A DNA stretch of 64,000 nucleotides from Streptomyces cyaneus (lineage in GTDB: Bacteria; Actinomycetota; Actinomycetes; Streptomycetales; Streptomycetaceae), in the NCBI RefSeq assembly GCF_004028635.1, contig NZ_ML138678.1:620001-684000 (forward strand), in the 5' to 3' direction. The position numbers and the translations under genes are program-made. Shown in pieces: positions 8,502 to 16,467 of this stretch. Position 1 is the first letter of the stretch. Every line of letters begins with the position of its first letter. The notes under the pieces are model-generated. The model did not search any database and had not been told where the DNA came from. It saw nothing but the letters and a program-made list of their open reading frames with translations.

Positions 8502-11210
8502 GTGAGGGGCGTGAAGGCGCGCTCCGTCGGAGGGGGCCGTGGCGATCCCGCCTTGAAGGCGGTGACTCCGGACGGTGATCCGGTGCTCGCCGCACGGCTC
8601 ACGGTGCCGACGGTCCCCGGGACGTTCGTGCGCCGCGACCGGCTCGTCGAGCAGCTGACCGAGGGTGCGCACAGTCCACTGACGCTGGTCAACGGGCCCG
8701 CGGGGGCGGGCAAGACCCTGCTGGTCGCCGACTGGATCACGGCCTACGAGCCGGGGGCCGTCGCCTGGTTGACCGTGGAGCCGCAGGACAGCGCGCCCGG
8801 CGTCTTCTGGTCCTACGTACTGCATGCCTTTCGGCACCACGGGATCGCCCTGCCCGAGGACATCGGCAGCCCGGCCCGGCCCGGCGAGGTGGACCACTCG
8901 CTGCTGGCCCGGCTCGCGGCCTGGCTGAACGGACGGGACAGCCGGGTGACCCTCGTGCTGGACGAGTTCGACCGGGTGGCGGGCGCTGCCGCGGTCGCCG
9001 AGGAGCTGCAGTTCGTGCTCCGCCACGCCGGCGAGGGACTGCGCCTGGTGATCATCAGCCGCACGGAGCCGCTGCTGCCGCTGTACCGCTATCGGGCCGC
9101 CGGTGAGCTCGTCGACATCCGCGCCGACGACCTGGCCTTCCGCGCCGAGGAGACGGCGGCCCTGGTCGACCGGCACGGGCTGCCGCTGTCGGCCGAGGCC
9201 GCGCGCGTGCTGACCGAGCGCACCGAGGGCTGGGCGGCGGGGCTGCGGCTGTGCACCCTGGCCGCGCAGCGGGCCGATGACCCGGAGAGCTTCCTGAAGG
9301 ACTTCGAGGCCGGGCACAGCACAGTGGCCGACTTCCTGCTGGGCGAGGTGCTGCGCGCCCACCCCGAGGAGACCCAGGACCTGCTGCTGCGCACCAGCAT
9401 CCTCGAGGAGACCCACCCCGATCTGGCCAATGCCCTCACCGGGCGGGACGACGCGGAGCCGATCCTGGAGGAACTGCAACGGGCGAACGCGTTCGTCGAA
9501 CCCATCGGGCACTCCTGGTACCGGCTGCACCCGCTCTTCGCCGAGATCCTGCGGGTGCATCTGCGGGTGCGCCACCCCGGCCTGGAGCCGGAGCTGCACC
9601 GTACGGCCGCCGAGTGGCTGAGCCGGGCGGGCCTGCTCGACGAGGCCCTGCCGCATGCGGCGGACGCGGGTGACTGGGAGCTTGCCGCCGCCGAGCTCGT
9701 CGACCATCTGGCGATCGGCCGGCTGCTGACCGGGCTGGCCGCCGAGCGGCTGGACGGCCTCTTCGCCAGGATGGCACCGGAGGCGTCCGGGCCGGCCCCC
9801 GACCTGGTGCGCGCGGCCCGCGAGCTGGCCCACCACGACGTCGACCGGGGTGTCACCTATCTGCGTCGTGCCGAGGAGAACCTGCCGGGCGGCGACACGG
9901 GCGACGGCGCGGCGGCGGCGCGGTTGAGCTGTGCGGTGCTTCGGGTGCTGGCCGCCCGGGTGGCGGGCTCGGCGGACCTGGCCGAGACGGCGGCGAGGGA
10001 CGCCGCGGAGGCGGAGCGCGCTCTGCCTGCCGGCCGGCTGGAGCGGCATCCGGAGCTGACGGCCCGCATGCTCACCGACCTCGGATCGGCCCAGCTGTGG
10101 GCGGGCCGCTTCGATGCCGCGCGCTCGACGCTGTCCGCCGCCGTCGACGCCGCCCAGGGGCGCTCGACGGCGTTCGCGCGGCACGAGGCCCTCGGCCGAC
10201 TGGCACTGATCGACTTCCTGCACGGCCGGCCCGGCCGGGCCGAGGCGCATGCACGGGGGGCGATCGACGAGGCGGAGCAGTCGGGGCTGCCGATGTCCGA
10301 CCGGACCGGGATGGCCCAGCTCGTGCTGGCTGCCGTCGCCATCGACCGTGACGACCTGACGCCTGCCCAGGGCCATCTCGATCAGGCGGCCGCCACCTCC
10401 GCCGCCTCCCGCGATCCCGTCGTGGCCGTGGAGCTGGCGATCCTGCGTTCCCGGATGCTGGTCGCCAGGGGTGACCCGGGTACGGCACTCCTGGCTCTCG
10501 ACGACATGGCGAAGCAGCCCCTGGTCCCCGCCGAGCCCTCCCCCTGGGTGAGCGACCGCATCACGCTGGCCACGGCCGCGGCGCATCTGGCCGACGGTGA
10601 TCCGAAGGCGGCGGTGAAGGTCTTCGAGGAACAGCCGTCGCACAGCCCGGAGAGCCTGGCGGCCGAGGCCCGGGCACGGGTGGCCGCGGGCGACAGCGAA
10701 CGGGCGCTGCGCATCCTCGACGAACTCCCCGACGACGAGGACCGGGGACCGGTCATCGACGTGTGGGTGCTGCTGGCCCGTGCGCAGGTTGTCGACGCGC
10801 TCGGCGACTCCGCCGCCGCTCAGAGCCTGGTCCTGCGGGCCCTGACGGCCGCCCGTCCGCATCACGTCAGGCGGCCGTTCCTGGAAGCCGGGCCGTGGCT
10901 CAGGCACCTGCTGCTCCACCGGCCCGCGCTCGCCCGCGACCATGCGTGGCTGACCGGCACCCGCTCGCCGCAGCCTGCTGACTCGCGGCAACGGGAGGAG
11001 TCCGTGGGCCCGCACCCCGAGCCGCTCAGCGCGCGGGAACGGGACGTCCTGGAACGGCTGGCCCAGCTCATGTCCACCGAGGAGATCGCCGCCGACCTGC
11101 ATCTGTCGGTCAACACGGTGAAGACGCACCTGAAGAGCATCTACCGCAAGCTCGCCGCCACCCGGCGCGGCGCGGCGGTCCGCCGGGCCCGCGAACTCGG
11201 CCTGCTCTGA
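8502..11210 (+). CDS. Large ATP-binding LuxR-family regulator (MalT/LAL type)
   Basis: A 902-residue regulator of STAND type. The Walker A motif GPAGAGKT is at residues 65-72 and a Walker-B-like VTLVLDEFDRV follows near 150. The long middle section (about 400-830) is made of helical TPR-like repeats. The C-terminal LuxR helix-turn-helix contains LSARERDVLERLAQLMSTEEIAADL then SVNTVKTHLKSIYRKLAA. Relatives sense an inducer through the repeat region and oligomerise with ATP before activating transcription. The start is GTG 8502; another in-frame GTG lies three codons later. The gene is followed after 55 bp by a small ORF and then by a run of stress/membrane genes, but its ligand and targets cannot be deduced. 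Confidence 0.92.
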   Translation: MRGVKARSVGGGRGDPALKAVTPDGDPVLAARLTVPTVPGTFVRRDRLVEQLTEGAHSPLTLVNGPAGAGKTLLVADWITAYEPGAVAWLTVEPQDSAPGVFWSYVLHAFRHHGIALPEDIGSPARPGEVDHSLLARLAAWLNGRDSRVTLVLDEFDRVAGAAAVAEELQFVLRHAGEGLRLVIISRTEPLLPLYRYRAAGELVDIRADDLAFRAEETAALVDRHGLPLSAEAARVLTERTEGWAAGLRLCTLAAQRADDPESFLKDFEAGHSTVADFLLGEVLRAHPEETQDLLLRTSILEETHPDLANALTGRDDAEPILEELQRANAFVEPIGHSWYRLHPLFAEILRVHLRVRHPGLEPELHRTAAEWLSRAGLLDEALPHAADAGDWELAAAELVDHLAIGRLLTGLAAERLDGLFARMAPEASGPAPDLVRAARELAHHDVDRGVTYLRRAEENLPGGDTGDGAAAARLSCAVLRVLAARVAGSADLAETAARDAAEAERALPAGRLERHPELTARMLTDLGSAQLWAGRFDAARSTLSAAVDAAQGRSTAFARHEALGRLALIDFLHGRPGRAEAHARGAIDEAEQSGLPMSDRTGMAQLVLAAVAIDRDDLTPAQGHLDQAAATSAASRDPVVAVELAILRSRMLVARGDPGTALLALDDMAKQPLVPAEPSPWVSDRITLATAAAHLADGDPKAAVKVFEEQPSHSPESLAAEARARVAAGDSERALRILDELPDDEDRGPVIDVWVLLARAQVVDALGDSAAAQSLVLRALTAARPHHVRRPFLEAGPWLRHLLLHRPALARDHAWLTGTRSPQPADSRQREESVGPHPEPLSARERDVLERLAQLMSTEEIAADLHLSVNTVKTHLKSIYRKLAATRRGAAVRRARELGLL

Positions 11211-11215
11211 CGTGT

Positions 11216-11230
11216 CACCTCGCCGGGGTG
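11216..11230 (+). promoter_or_regulatory. CACCT-N5-GGGTG palindrome (copy 1 of a local motif family)
   Basis: CACCT-CGCCG-GGGTG followed by ATGCC lies about 36 bp upstream of the small gene at 11266. The arms and the flanking ATGCC match four other copies in front of genes in the next 7 kb (12005, 13175, 15038 and 17926). Confidence 0.45.
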
Positions 11231-11265
11231 ATGCCACCGGGCGCCCGGTCGCCCAGCATGAGGTC

Positions 11266-11463
11266 ATGCGCTACGAGATCCGCGTCGACGGGGAGATGTC
11301 GGACGAGCTGACCACGGCGTTCCCCGAGTTGGACACGTTCGTCGTCCCCCACCAGACCGTGTTGTACGGCCAGGTCGACGACGAGGCGCATTTCTACGGC
11401 CTGTTGATGCGGTTTCAGTCGCTGGGGCTGCACGTGGCGGAGTTCCGCCGGCTTCCGGAGTGA
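11266..11463 (+). CDS. Small conserved hypothetical protein
   Basis: The ATG at 11266 gives 65 residues (MRYEIRVDGEMSDELTTAFPE...). An upstream in-frame start at 11212 would add 18 non-conserved-looking residues and overlap the palindrome at 11216. The protein is acidic with alternating strand and helix (YEIRVDGEM, TVLYGQVDDEAHFYGLLMRFQSLGLHVAEFRRLP), which suggests a small beta-alpha-beta fold resembling an ACT- or BON-sized module. I do not recognise a named domain. It follows the LuxR regulator by 55 bp and may be read with it, or from its own promoter under the shared palindrome. Confidence 0.6.
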   Translation: MRYEIRVDGEMSDELTTAFPELDTFVVPHQTVLYGQVDDEAHFYGLLMRFQSLGLHVAEFRRLPE

Positions 11464-11503
11464 GGCCCCGGTCGCGGTCGGACAGCCGTACCGCTCAGCC
11501 CTC

Positions 11504-11914
11504 TCAGCCCGCGAGCACCTTCGCCTTGGCCCGCTCGTACTCGGCGTCGGTGATGTCGCCGTGGTCGTGCAGCCCGGCCAGCTTGGTCAGCTCGTCCACG
11601 CGGGTCGCGCCGGGCGCGCCGGTCGCCGGGGCGCCGGCGGCCGCCTCCTGGACGTAGGAACGGAACGCTTCCTCCTGGCGCTGCATGTGGCGCATTTGGC
11701 GCTCACCCATGCCGCGGCCGCGGGCGATCAGGTAGACGAAGACGCCGAGGAACGGCAGCACGCAGACGAAGACCGTCCAGCCCGCCTTGGCCCCTCCGCC
11801 CAGGCCGTCGTCCCGGAAGATGTCCCCGATGACCCGGAAGAGCAGGGCGAACCACATGACCCACAGGAAGAACCAGAGCATGGTCAGGAACGCGTTGAGC
11901 AGCGGGTAGTCCAC
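11504..11914 (-). CDS. SHOCT/PLDc_N-type small membrane protein (paralogue 1)
   Basis: I chose GTG 11914 (136 residues): GGAGG lies 5 nt upstream and the protein then begins MDYPLLNAFLTMLWFFLWVMW, collinear with the paralogue at 12681-13082. Two transmembrane helices (residues about 5-27 and 45-65, ending LGVFVYLIARGRGM) are followed by a linker and a C-terminal SHOCT motif (LAGLHDHGDITDAEYERAKAKVLA). SHOCT is a short oligomerisation module found on many actinobacterial membrane proteins of unknown role. A CACCC-N5-GGGTG palindrome lies about 90 bp upstream, as it does for the paralogue. Confidence 0.85.
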   Translation of the reverse strand: MDYPLLNAFLTMLWFFLWVMWFALLFRVIGDIFRDDGLGGGAKAGWTVFVCVLPFLGVFVYLIARGRGMGERQMRHMQRQEEAFRSYVQEAAAGAPATGAPGATRVDELTKLAGLHDHGDITDAEYERAKAKVLAG

Positions 11915-12004
11915 GGTTGCCTCCACATGCCGGCCGCCGTGATGTCGCGGCGGCGCTCCGGGCCTGACATGTTCAACGCTGCGCCTCTCGGCCGGGGACG
12001 GCAT

Positions 12005-12019
12005 CACCCGGAGCGGGTG
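12005..12019. promoter_or_regulatory. CACCC-N5-GGGTG palindrome (copy 2)
   Basis: CACCC-GGAGC-GGGTG, flanked by GCAT on the left, lies about 90 bp upstream of the SHOCT gene starting at 11914. On the coding strand it reads GGGTGATGCC at its distal edge, the same flank as copies 1 and 3. Confidence 0.5.
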
Positions 12020-12046
12020 GGGTGCCATGGTGGGCCGAGGCCGCGG

Positions 12047-12667
12047 TCAGGCGAGGATCAGCAGGATGAAGATCCCGCAGACGATGATGTTGATCAGCCA
12101 GCTGTGCGTGTTCATCCAGTCGCGCACACGCGGCATGGCGGCGATCGCCCGGTGGTGGAACAGCAGCAGGAACAGCAGGGGAAGCGCGGCGATGAGCACG
12201 GTCGCCGCGATGAACGGCAGTGCCTCGGCGAAGTTCGCGTCCGCCTGCGCCAGGTTCGTGCCCACCGTCAGCATGACGACGATGTCCGACGGCATCAGCA
12301 GGATGATGAGCAGCCCGACCTTGAGGGCTTTCCCGGGATCCGCCGCCATGAGCGTGCCCAGCCATTTCGGTGGCTGAATGGTCTCGCGGCGGACCCAGTT
12401 CTTGATCGCGGCCGCCACCAGGAAACCGACCAGCACATACTGGATGATCTTGCCGCTCGAACCGGAGTCGCCGGGGTCTCCCAGGTCGAACAGTGAGGCG
12501 AGGCTCCAGGTGATCGCGGTGCCGACGGTGGTGGCGACGGCGACACCGCCGAGGAAAGCGAGCGACACCCGGACGGCCCGGGGTGTCGTGACGAAGATGA
12601 TCGCCGACATGATCTGCGGGCCGGCCATCATGGTCACGGCCAGCGGCAGCACATTCAGACCGTCCAC
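12047..12667 (-). CDS. GAP-family (Sap-like) membrane protein
   Basis: A 206-residue polytopic protein with six likely transmembrane helices: an N-terminal pair (VLPLAVTMMAGPQIMSAIIFV, then LGGVAVATTVGTAITW), a central loop of charged residues with RRETIQPPKW, and three later helices ending LINIIVCGIFILLILA. The layout matches the GAP/Sap family named after mycobacterial glycolipid-export accessory proteins; family members are placed in the LysE-like transporter group. It begins 13 bp downstream of the SHOCT paralogue 2 stop, so the two are probably cotranscribed. Confidence 0.75.
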   Translation of the reverse strand: MDGLNVLPLAVTMMAGPQIMSAIIFVTTPRAVRVSLAFLGGVAVATTVGTAITWSLASLFDLGDPGDSGSSGKIIQYVLVGFLVAAAIKNWVRRETIQPPKWLGTLMAADPGKALKVGLLIILLMPSDIVVMLTVGTNLAQADANFAEALPFIAATVLIAALPLLFLLLFHHRAIAAMPRVRDWMNTHSWLINIIVCGIFILLILA

Positions 12668-12680
12668 GTCGGCACCTGCC

Positions 12681-13082
12681 TCAAGACGTCAGGACCTTGG
12701 ACTTGGCCTGCTCGTACTCGGCGTCGCTGATGGCGCCCCGGTCGTGCAGCGCGGCCAGCCTGCCCAGCTCGTCCGCCTTGGCGCCCGGCGTCTTCGGTCC
12801 TGTTGCGGCGGCCTCCTGGACGTAGGAGCGGAACGCCCGCTCCCGGTCCTGTGCCCGGCGCAGCTCGCGCTCACCCATCCCGCGCCCACGGGCGATCAGG
12901 TAGACGAAGACACCGAGGAACGGCAGCACACACACCGTCAGCGTCCAGCCGGCCTTCCCCCAGCCGCTGAGCGCGTCGTCCCGGAAGATGTCGCCGACCA
13001 CGCGGAACAGCAGCATGAGCCACATGATCCACAGGAAGAACCAGAGCATGGTCAGGAACACGTTGAGCAGGGGATAGTCCAT
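12681..13082 (-). CDS. SHOCT/PLDc_N-type small membrane protein (paralogue 2)
   Basis: 133 residues starting MDYPLLNVFLTMLWFFLWIMW behind GGAGG. It has the same architecture as the protein at 11504-11914: two transmembrane helices, LGVFVYLIARGRGMGER, a linker, and a C-terminal SHOCT segment (LAALHDRGAISDAEYEQAKSKVL). The two are strongly similar over their full length, a local duplication separated by the GAP-family gene. The promoter region contains copy 3 of the CACCC-N5-GGGTG palindrome. Confidence 0.85.
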   Translation of the reverse strand: MDYPLLNVFLTMLWFFLWIMWLMLLFRVVGDIFRDDALSGWGKAGWTLTVCVLPFLGVFVYLIARGRGMGERELRRAQDRERAFRSYVQEAAATGPKTPGAKADELGRLAALHDRGAISDAEYEQAKSKVLTS

Positions 13083-13173
13083 GATCGCCTCCGTCGGCCT
13101 GCTGCCGCGACGGCCGCGCGGCTCCTGAGGGCCGGACGCCTTTCACCGTGCGCCGGACCGGGCCCGTGCGGCA

Positions 13174-14430
13174 TCACCCCGCACGGGTGGGCTGCGCGCG
13201 CTCCTCGGCCCGGCCACCGGCCGCGAGCAACGCCAGGACCGCGAGGACGGCGAGCAGTACGAGCGCGAACACCAGGATCGTGAGCGCGGTGGGACGGTTC
13301 CACACCGCGAAGACGAAGGCCAGGATCGCCAGGGCGGACAGGGCGATCGACCGGCGGTGGGCCTGTGCCCACACGCCCACCCGGCCGGCCCGGATCTCGT
13401 GCCCGTAGGCCCAGCCGGCCGCCGAGTCCGCGGTGCGGTCGCAGGCGCGGCGGATCGCCACCGGCAGTCGGCCGGGGCCGATCAGATAGGCGCCGAGCGC
13501 GACCACGACCCCGAGCACGATCGTCGTGACCAGGGCGTAGCGCAGGAAGCGCAGCAGCGTGTCGAAGACGGCCGCCGCGGCCGCGTCCGACTGCACGGCG
13601 GCCGGGAGATGATCCAGGTAGAAGCGGCGCACGACGACCAGGGCGATGACCACCACCAGGCAGGCGAAGGCGGCGCCGAGCGCGGTACGGGCCAGCGCGC
13701 GGCGCCGTCGGCGGGCCACCAGCACCCCGGCCGCGCCGATCACGACGGTGAGGACGGGCAGCCAGTAGCCGGCCTCGTCGAGCAGGTCCGCGCCCTCGCG
13801 GATCTTCTCGAGCTCCTCGGACTGGAACAGCACCAGCTGCTTGTCGACCTGAGGGATCTTCTCCGCGGGCGACAGCCCCGCGTCGACAAGCTGCTGTTTC
13901 ACCTGCTCGACGACATCTCCGACGTCGAGGGTGACCGTGCCGCCCTCGACCCCCACGGCGCCCCGGCCCTCTCCGGTGAGGGCGTGCACGACGGCGTTGT
14001 GGGCCCGTTCGTTGGCCTTCTCCCACGTGGTGGCGAACGCATCGCTGTGCACGATCCGCGTGACGACCTTCGTCACCGCGCCGTCCACGGCCGAGTCGAT
14101 CTGCGGCCCGAGTCCCCGTACGGCGGCGGTGGCCCGGGGTGGCAGGCCCTGGGAGCGCAGCCAGTCGGCGAGTTCCGCGGCGGCCTGGTCGCCGTCGATA
14201 CGGACGTCCACGGCCTCGGAGATCCGGTCGACGGCCGCATCCTGGATGGCCGGCTCGGTGGCCAGCGGGGCGACCGTTTTCACGTACCGGTCGGTGTCGA
14301 GCGCGATGTCGTGGATCCAGACCGTGATCAGTGCGACCGGCACGAGGACGCACGTGAGGACGATCAGCACCGTGGCAGCCGTGGCCCGGGCGATCCGCCC
14401 GGGCGCGGAGGGCTTGTGCGCGGCGCTCAT
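13174..14430 (-). CDS. Integral membrane protein, unknown function
   Basis: 418 residues. A transmembrane helix near the N-terminus (ATVLIVLTCVLVPVALITVWI) is followed by about 170 polar residues that probably lie outside the membrane (DTDRYVKTVAPLATEPAIQD...). Then come a second helix (YWLPVLTVVIGAAGVLVA), a third (AFACLVVVIALVVV), and C-terminal helices from about residue 275 onward. The extracytoplasmic segment with its repeated short helices resembles streptomycete proteins usually annotated only as membrane proteins. The stop lies inside palindrome copy 3. No enzymatic motif is visible. Confidence 0.7.
   Translation of the reverse strand: MSAAHKPSAPGRIARATAATVLIVLTCVLVPVALITVWIHDIALDTDRYVKTVAPLATEPAIQDAAVDRISEAVDVRIDGDQAAAELADWLRSQGLPPRATAAVRGLGPQIDSAVDGAVTKVVTRIVHSDAFATTWEKANERAHNAVVHALTGEGRGAVGVEGGTVTLDVGDVVEQVKQQLVDAGLSPAEKIPQVDKQLVLFQSEELEKIREGADLLDEAGYWLPVLTVVIGAAGVLVARRRRRALARTALGAAFACLVVVIALVVVRRFYLDHLPAAVQSDAAAAAVFDTLLRFLRYALVTTIVLGVVVALGAYLIGPGRLPVAIRRACDRTADSAAGWAYGHEIRAGRVGVWAQAHRRSIALSALAILAFVFAVWNRPTALTILVFALVLLAVLAVLALLAAGGRAEERAQPTRAG
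13175..13189. promoter_or_regulatory. CACCC-N5-GGGTG palindrome (copy 3)
   Basis: CACCC-CGCAC-GGGTG lies about 90 bp upstream of the SHOCT gene starting at 13082, the same distance as copy 2 from its gene. It overlaps the stop codon of the membrane-protein gene at 13174. Confidence 0.5.
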
Positions 14431-14537
14431 GCGGACTCCAGCTCGTCCAGGGGCCCCTCCCTCCCTTCCATTGCGTACGCGCTGCGCTCCGAGGGCACGC
14501 CGAACAGGCCCATACGGGTCTTACGCGCGTCCGGGTC

Positions 14538-14957
14538 CTAGTCCGCCATGGGATCCCGCCGCACCACGCACAGCGCCCAGATGGTGAACGCGTACAGCGC
14601 GATCAGCGTGAGAGACCAGACCGGGTAGTACGGGATGGACAGGAAGTTGGCGATGAGCAGCAGTGCCGCGATGCCAACGCCGACGACCCTCGCCCACGTC
14701 TTCGCCGTGAACAGGCCGAAGCTCACGATCACGGCTATCGCCCCGAACGCCAGGTTGATCCAGCCCCAGCTGGTCAGGTCGAACTTGAAGAGGTAGTTGG
14801 GCGTGGAGACGTAGACGTCGTCCTCGGCGATCGCCATGATCCCCCGGAAGATGTCGAGAACCCCGGAGATGAACAGCATCACTCCGGCGAACAGTGTCAG
14901 GCCGGTGGCGGCGACCTGCGTCCCCGCTCGGTGTTGGGGAGTAGCGGTGGTGCCCAT
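14538..14957 (-). CDS. DUF7144-like four-helix membrane protein
   Basis: I chose ATG 14957 (139 residues) because GGAAAGGAGG lies 6 nt upstream; a start at 15167 would add 70 low-complexity residues. Four hydrophobic segments are visible: TGLTLFAGVMLFISGVLDIF, LTSWGWINLAFGAIAVIVSF, VVGVGIAALLLIANFLSI and LTLIALYAFTIWALCVV. The pattern GVLDIFRGIMAI followed by a W-G-W loop matches a common actinobacterial membrane family of unknown role (DUF7144). It is divergent from the antiporter gene; copy 4 of the CACCC-N5-GGGTG palindrome lies between the two starts. Confidence 0.75.
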   Translation of the reverse strand: MGTTATPQHRAGTQVAATGLTLFAGVMLFISGVLDIFRGIMAIAEDDVYVSTPNYLFKFDLTSWGWINLAFGAIAVIVSFGLFTAKTWARVVGVGIAALLLIANFLSIPYYPVWSLTLIALYAFTIWALCVVRRDPMAD

Positions 14958-15037
14958 GGCCGGCCTCCTTTCCTCACTGGGCTGCTGCGCGCAGCCGTAC
15001 ACCACCGAGCCTGATCCCAAAGGGCCGTGCCCGTCGT

Positions 15038-15052
15038 CACCCTCGACGGGTG
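15038..15052. promoter_or_regulatory. CACCC-N5-GGGTG palindrome (copy 4)
   Basis: CACCC-TCGAC-GGGTG with perfect 5-bp arms sits between the divergent starts of the DUF7144-like gene (14957) and the antiporter gene (15124), about 80 bp from each. It could serve either or both. Confidence 0.5.
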
Positions 15053-15123
15053 AGGACGCGCCGACCGGTGCCCTGCTGCCATGGGACAAGGGGCTGGGCG
15101 CCAGGCCTGAGGAGGGCGGCGCG

Positions 15124-16467
15124 ATGAGCGATGGTGCCTGGGCGGGGCTGGCGGTGGCGGGTGTCACCGCCGCCTATGCCCTCGGCTCGCGCCGACTGTC
15201 GGCCACGCCGGTCACGTCGGCGATCGTGTTCACGGGGAGCGGCGTCCTCATCGGACCCGCCGTACTCGACGTCGTCGACATCGAGCACTACGCCGCCCCC
15301 ATCACGGCCCTGATGGAGGCCGCGCTGACCCTGGTCCTGTTCACCGACGCCATGACCGTCCGGCGACGCGACCTGGCCACGGGCGGCTTCCTGCCCGGCC
15401 GGCTGCTCGGCATCGGTCTCCCGTTGTACATCGCGGCGGGCTGGCTGCTGGCCTGGCCGCTGCTGCCCGAGCTGACCGTGTGGGAGCTGGCCCTGGTGGG
15501 TGCGATCCTCGCGCCGACCGACGCCGCCGTGGGCAAGACCGCCATGACGGAGCCCTCCGTGCCGCCGGTCGTCCGCCACGGCCTCAACGCGGAGTGCGGT
15601 CTGAACGACGGCCTGGTGCTGCCGTTCTTCGTCGTCTTCGCCGCCGGCGTCCCCGGCACGTCCTACGCGCAGGAGGGCGTCGCGGGCACCTTCTGGCGAT
15701 CCCTGCTGCTCAGCAGCGTCCTGGGCCTGCTGGCCGGCGACCTCGGCGGGCGGCTGCTGCGGGCGGCCCGGGCCCGCGGCTGGGTCGCCCCGGCCTGGGG
15801 GCAGATCTACGTGCTCGGCGTCGCCGTCGCCGCATACGAACTGGCCGTCCTCACCCACGGCAGCGGCTTCATCGCGGCCTGGGTCGCCGGGTTCGCGTTC
15901 GGACACGCGGTGCGCCGCCACCGGACCGTCGGCGGCAGGCCGCAAGGCCCGGACCGCACACCCGAGTTCGCCGAGCACCTCGGCGCGCTGCTGGCGTCGA
16001 TCAGCCTGATGGTGTTCGGGGCGGTGCTGCTCGGCCCTGCGCTGGAGCACCTGACCTGGGAGATCGTCCTGTACGCCGTGCTCAGCCTGACGGTCGTGCG
16101 GATGGTCCCCGTCGCCATCGCCCTGCTCGGCAGCGGGCTGCGGTTGCCGACGGTCGCGTACATCGGGTGGTTCGGGCCGCGCGGCCTCGCCTCCGTCGTC
16201 CTGGCGCTGCTGGTGGTCGAGGAGCAGGTGCCGGGGACGCAGACGCTGGGTCGGGTGGTCGCCGTGACCGTGGCCCTCAGCATCCTGCTCCAGGGTGTCT
16301 CGGCCGGGGCACTCGCCAAGCGGTACGGCCGCTGGTACGCACGCACCGCTGCCACCGCCGGCGAGCGCGGCCTGCGGGAGAGCACGTCCGTGACGGAGGC
16401 GTCCCTGCCGAAGGCGTCCGTGCGCGAGGGGAGCCGGGTCACCCCGTCAGATCGGTCCGGGCAGTGA
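15124..16467 (+). CDS. Cation:proton antiporter (CPA1/NhaP-like)
   Basis: The ATG at 15124 (447 residues, MSDGAWAGLAVAGVTAAYAL) is preceded by GAGGAGG; the upstream in-frame extension is low-complexity and overlaps the neighbour's promoter. About twelve transmembrane helices are evident. Signatures of the family are present: LVLFTDAMTVRRRDL after helix 3, GAILAPTDAAVGKTAM, and the paired acidic site in HGLNAECGLNDGLVLPFF, equivalent to the ND motif for ion exchange. Expected role: exchange of Na+ or K+ for H+ at the plasma membrane. The 3' end overlaps the converging DUF2252 gene by 29 bp. Confidence 0.88.
   Translation: MSDGAWAGLAVAGVTAAYALGSRRLSATPVTSAIVFTGSGVLIGPAVLDVVDIEHYAAPITALMEAALTLVLFTDAMTVRRRDLATGGFLPGRLLGIGLPLYIAAGWLLAWPLLPELTVWELALVGAILAPTDAAVGKTAMTEPSVPPVVRHGLNAECGLNDGLVLPFFVVFAAGVPGTSYAQEGVAGTFWRSLLLSSVLGLLAGDLGGRLLRAARARGWVAPAWGQIYVLGVAVAAYELAVLTHGSGFIAAWVAGFAFGHAVRRHRTVGGRPQGPDRTPEFAEHLGALLASISLMVFGAVLLGPALEHLTWEIVLYAVLSLTVVRMVPVAIALLGSGLRLPTVAYIGWFGPRGLASVVLALLVVEEQVPGTQTLGRVVAVTVALSILLQGVSAGALAKRYGRWYARTAATAGERGLRESTSVTEASLPKASVREGSRVTPSDRSGQ

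Noticed and set aside
7911..11267. A 1118-codon open frame on the minus strand opposite the LuxR regulator
   Set aside because: It is a high-GC shadow of the marR/LuxR genes: the composition is Arg/Gly/Gln-rich with no domain, and the plus-strand genes have complete domains and start signals.
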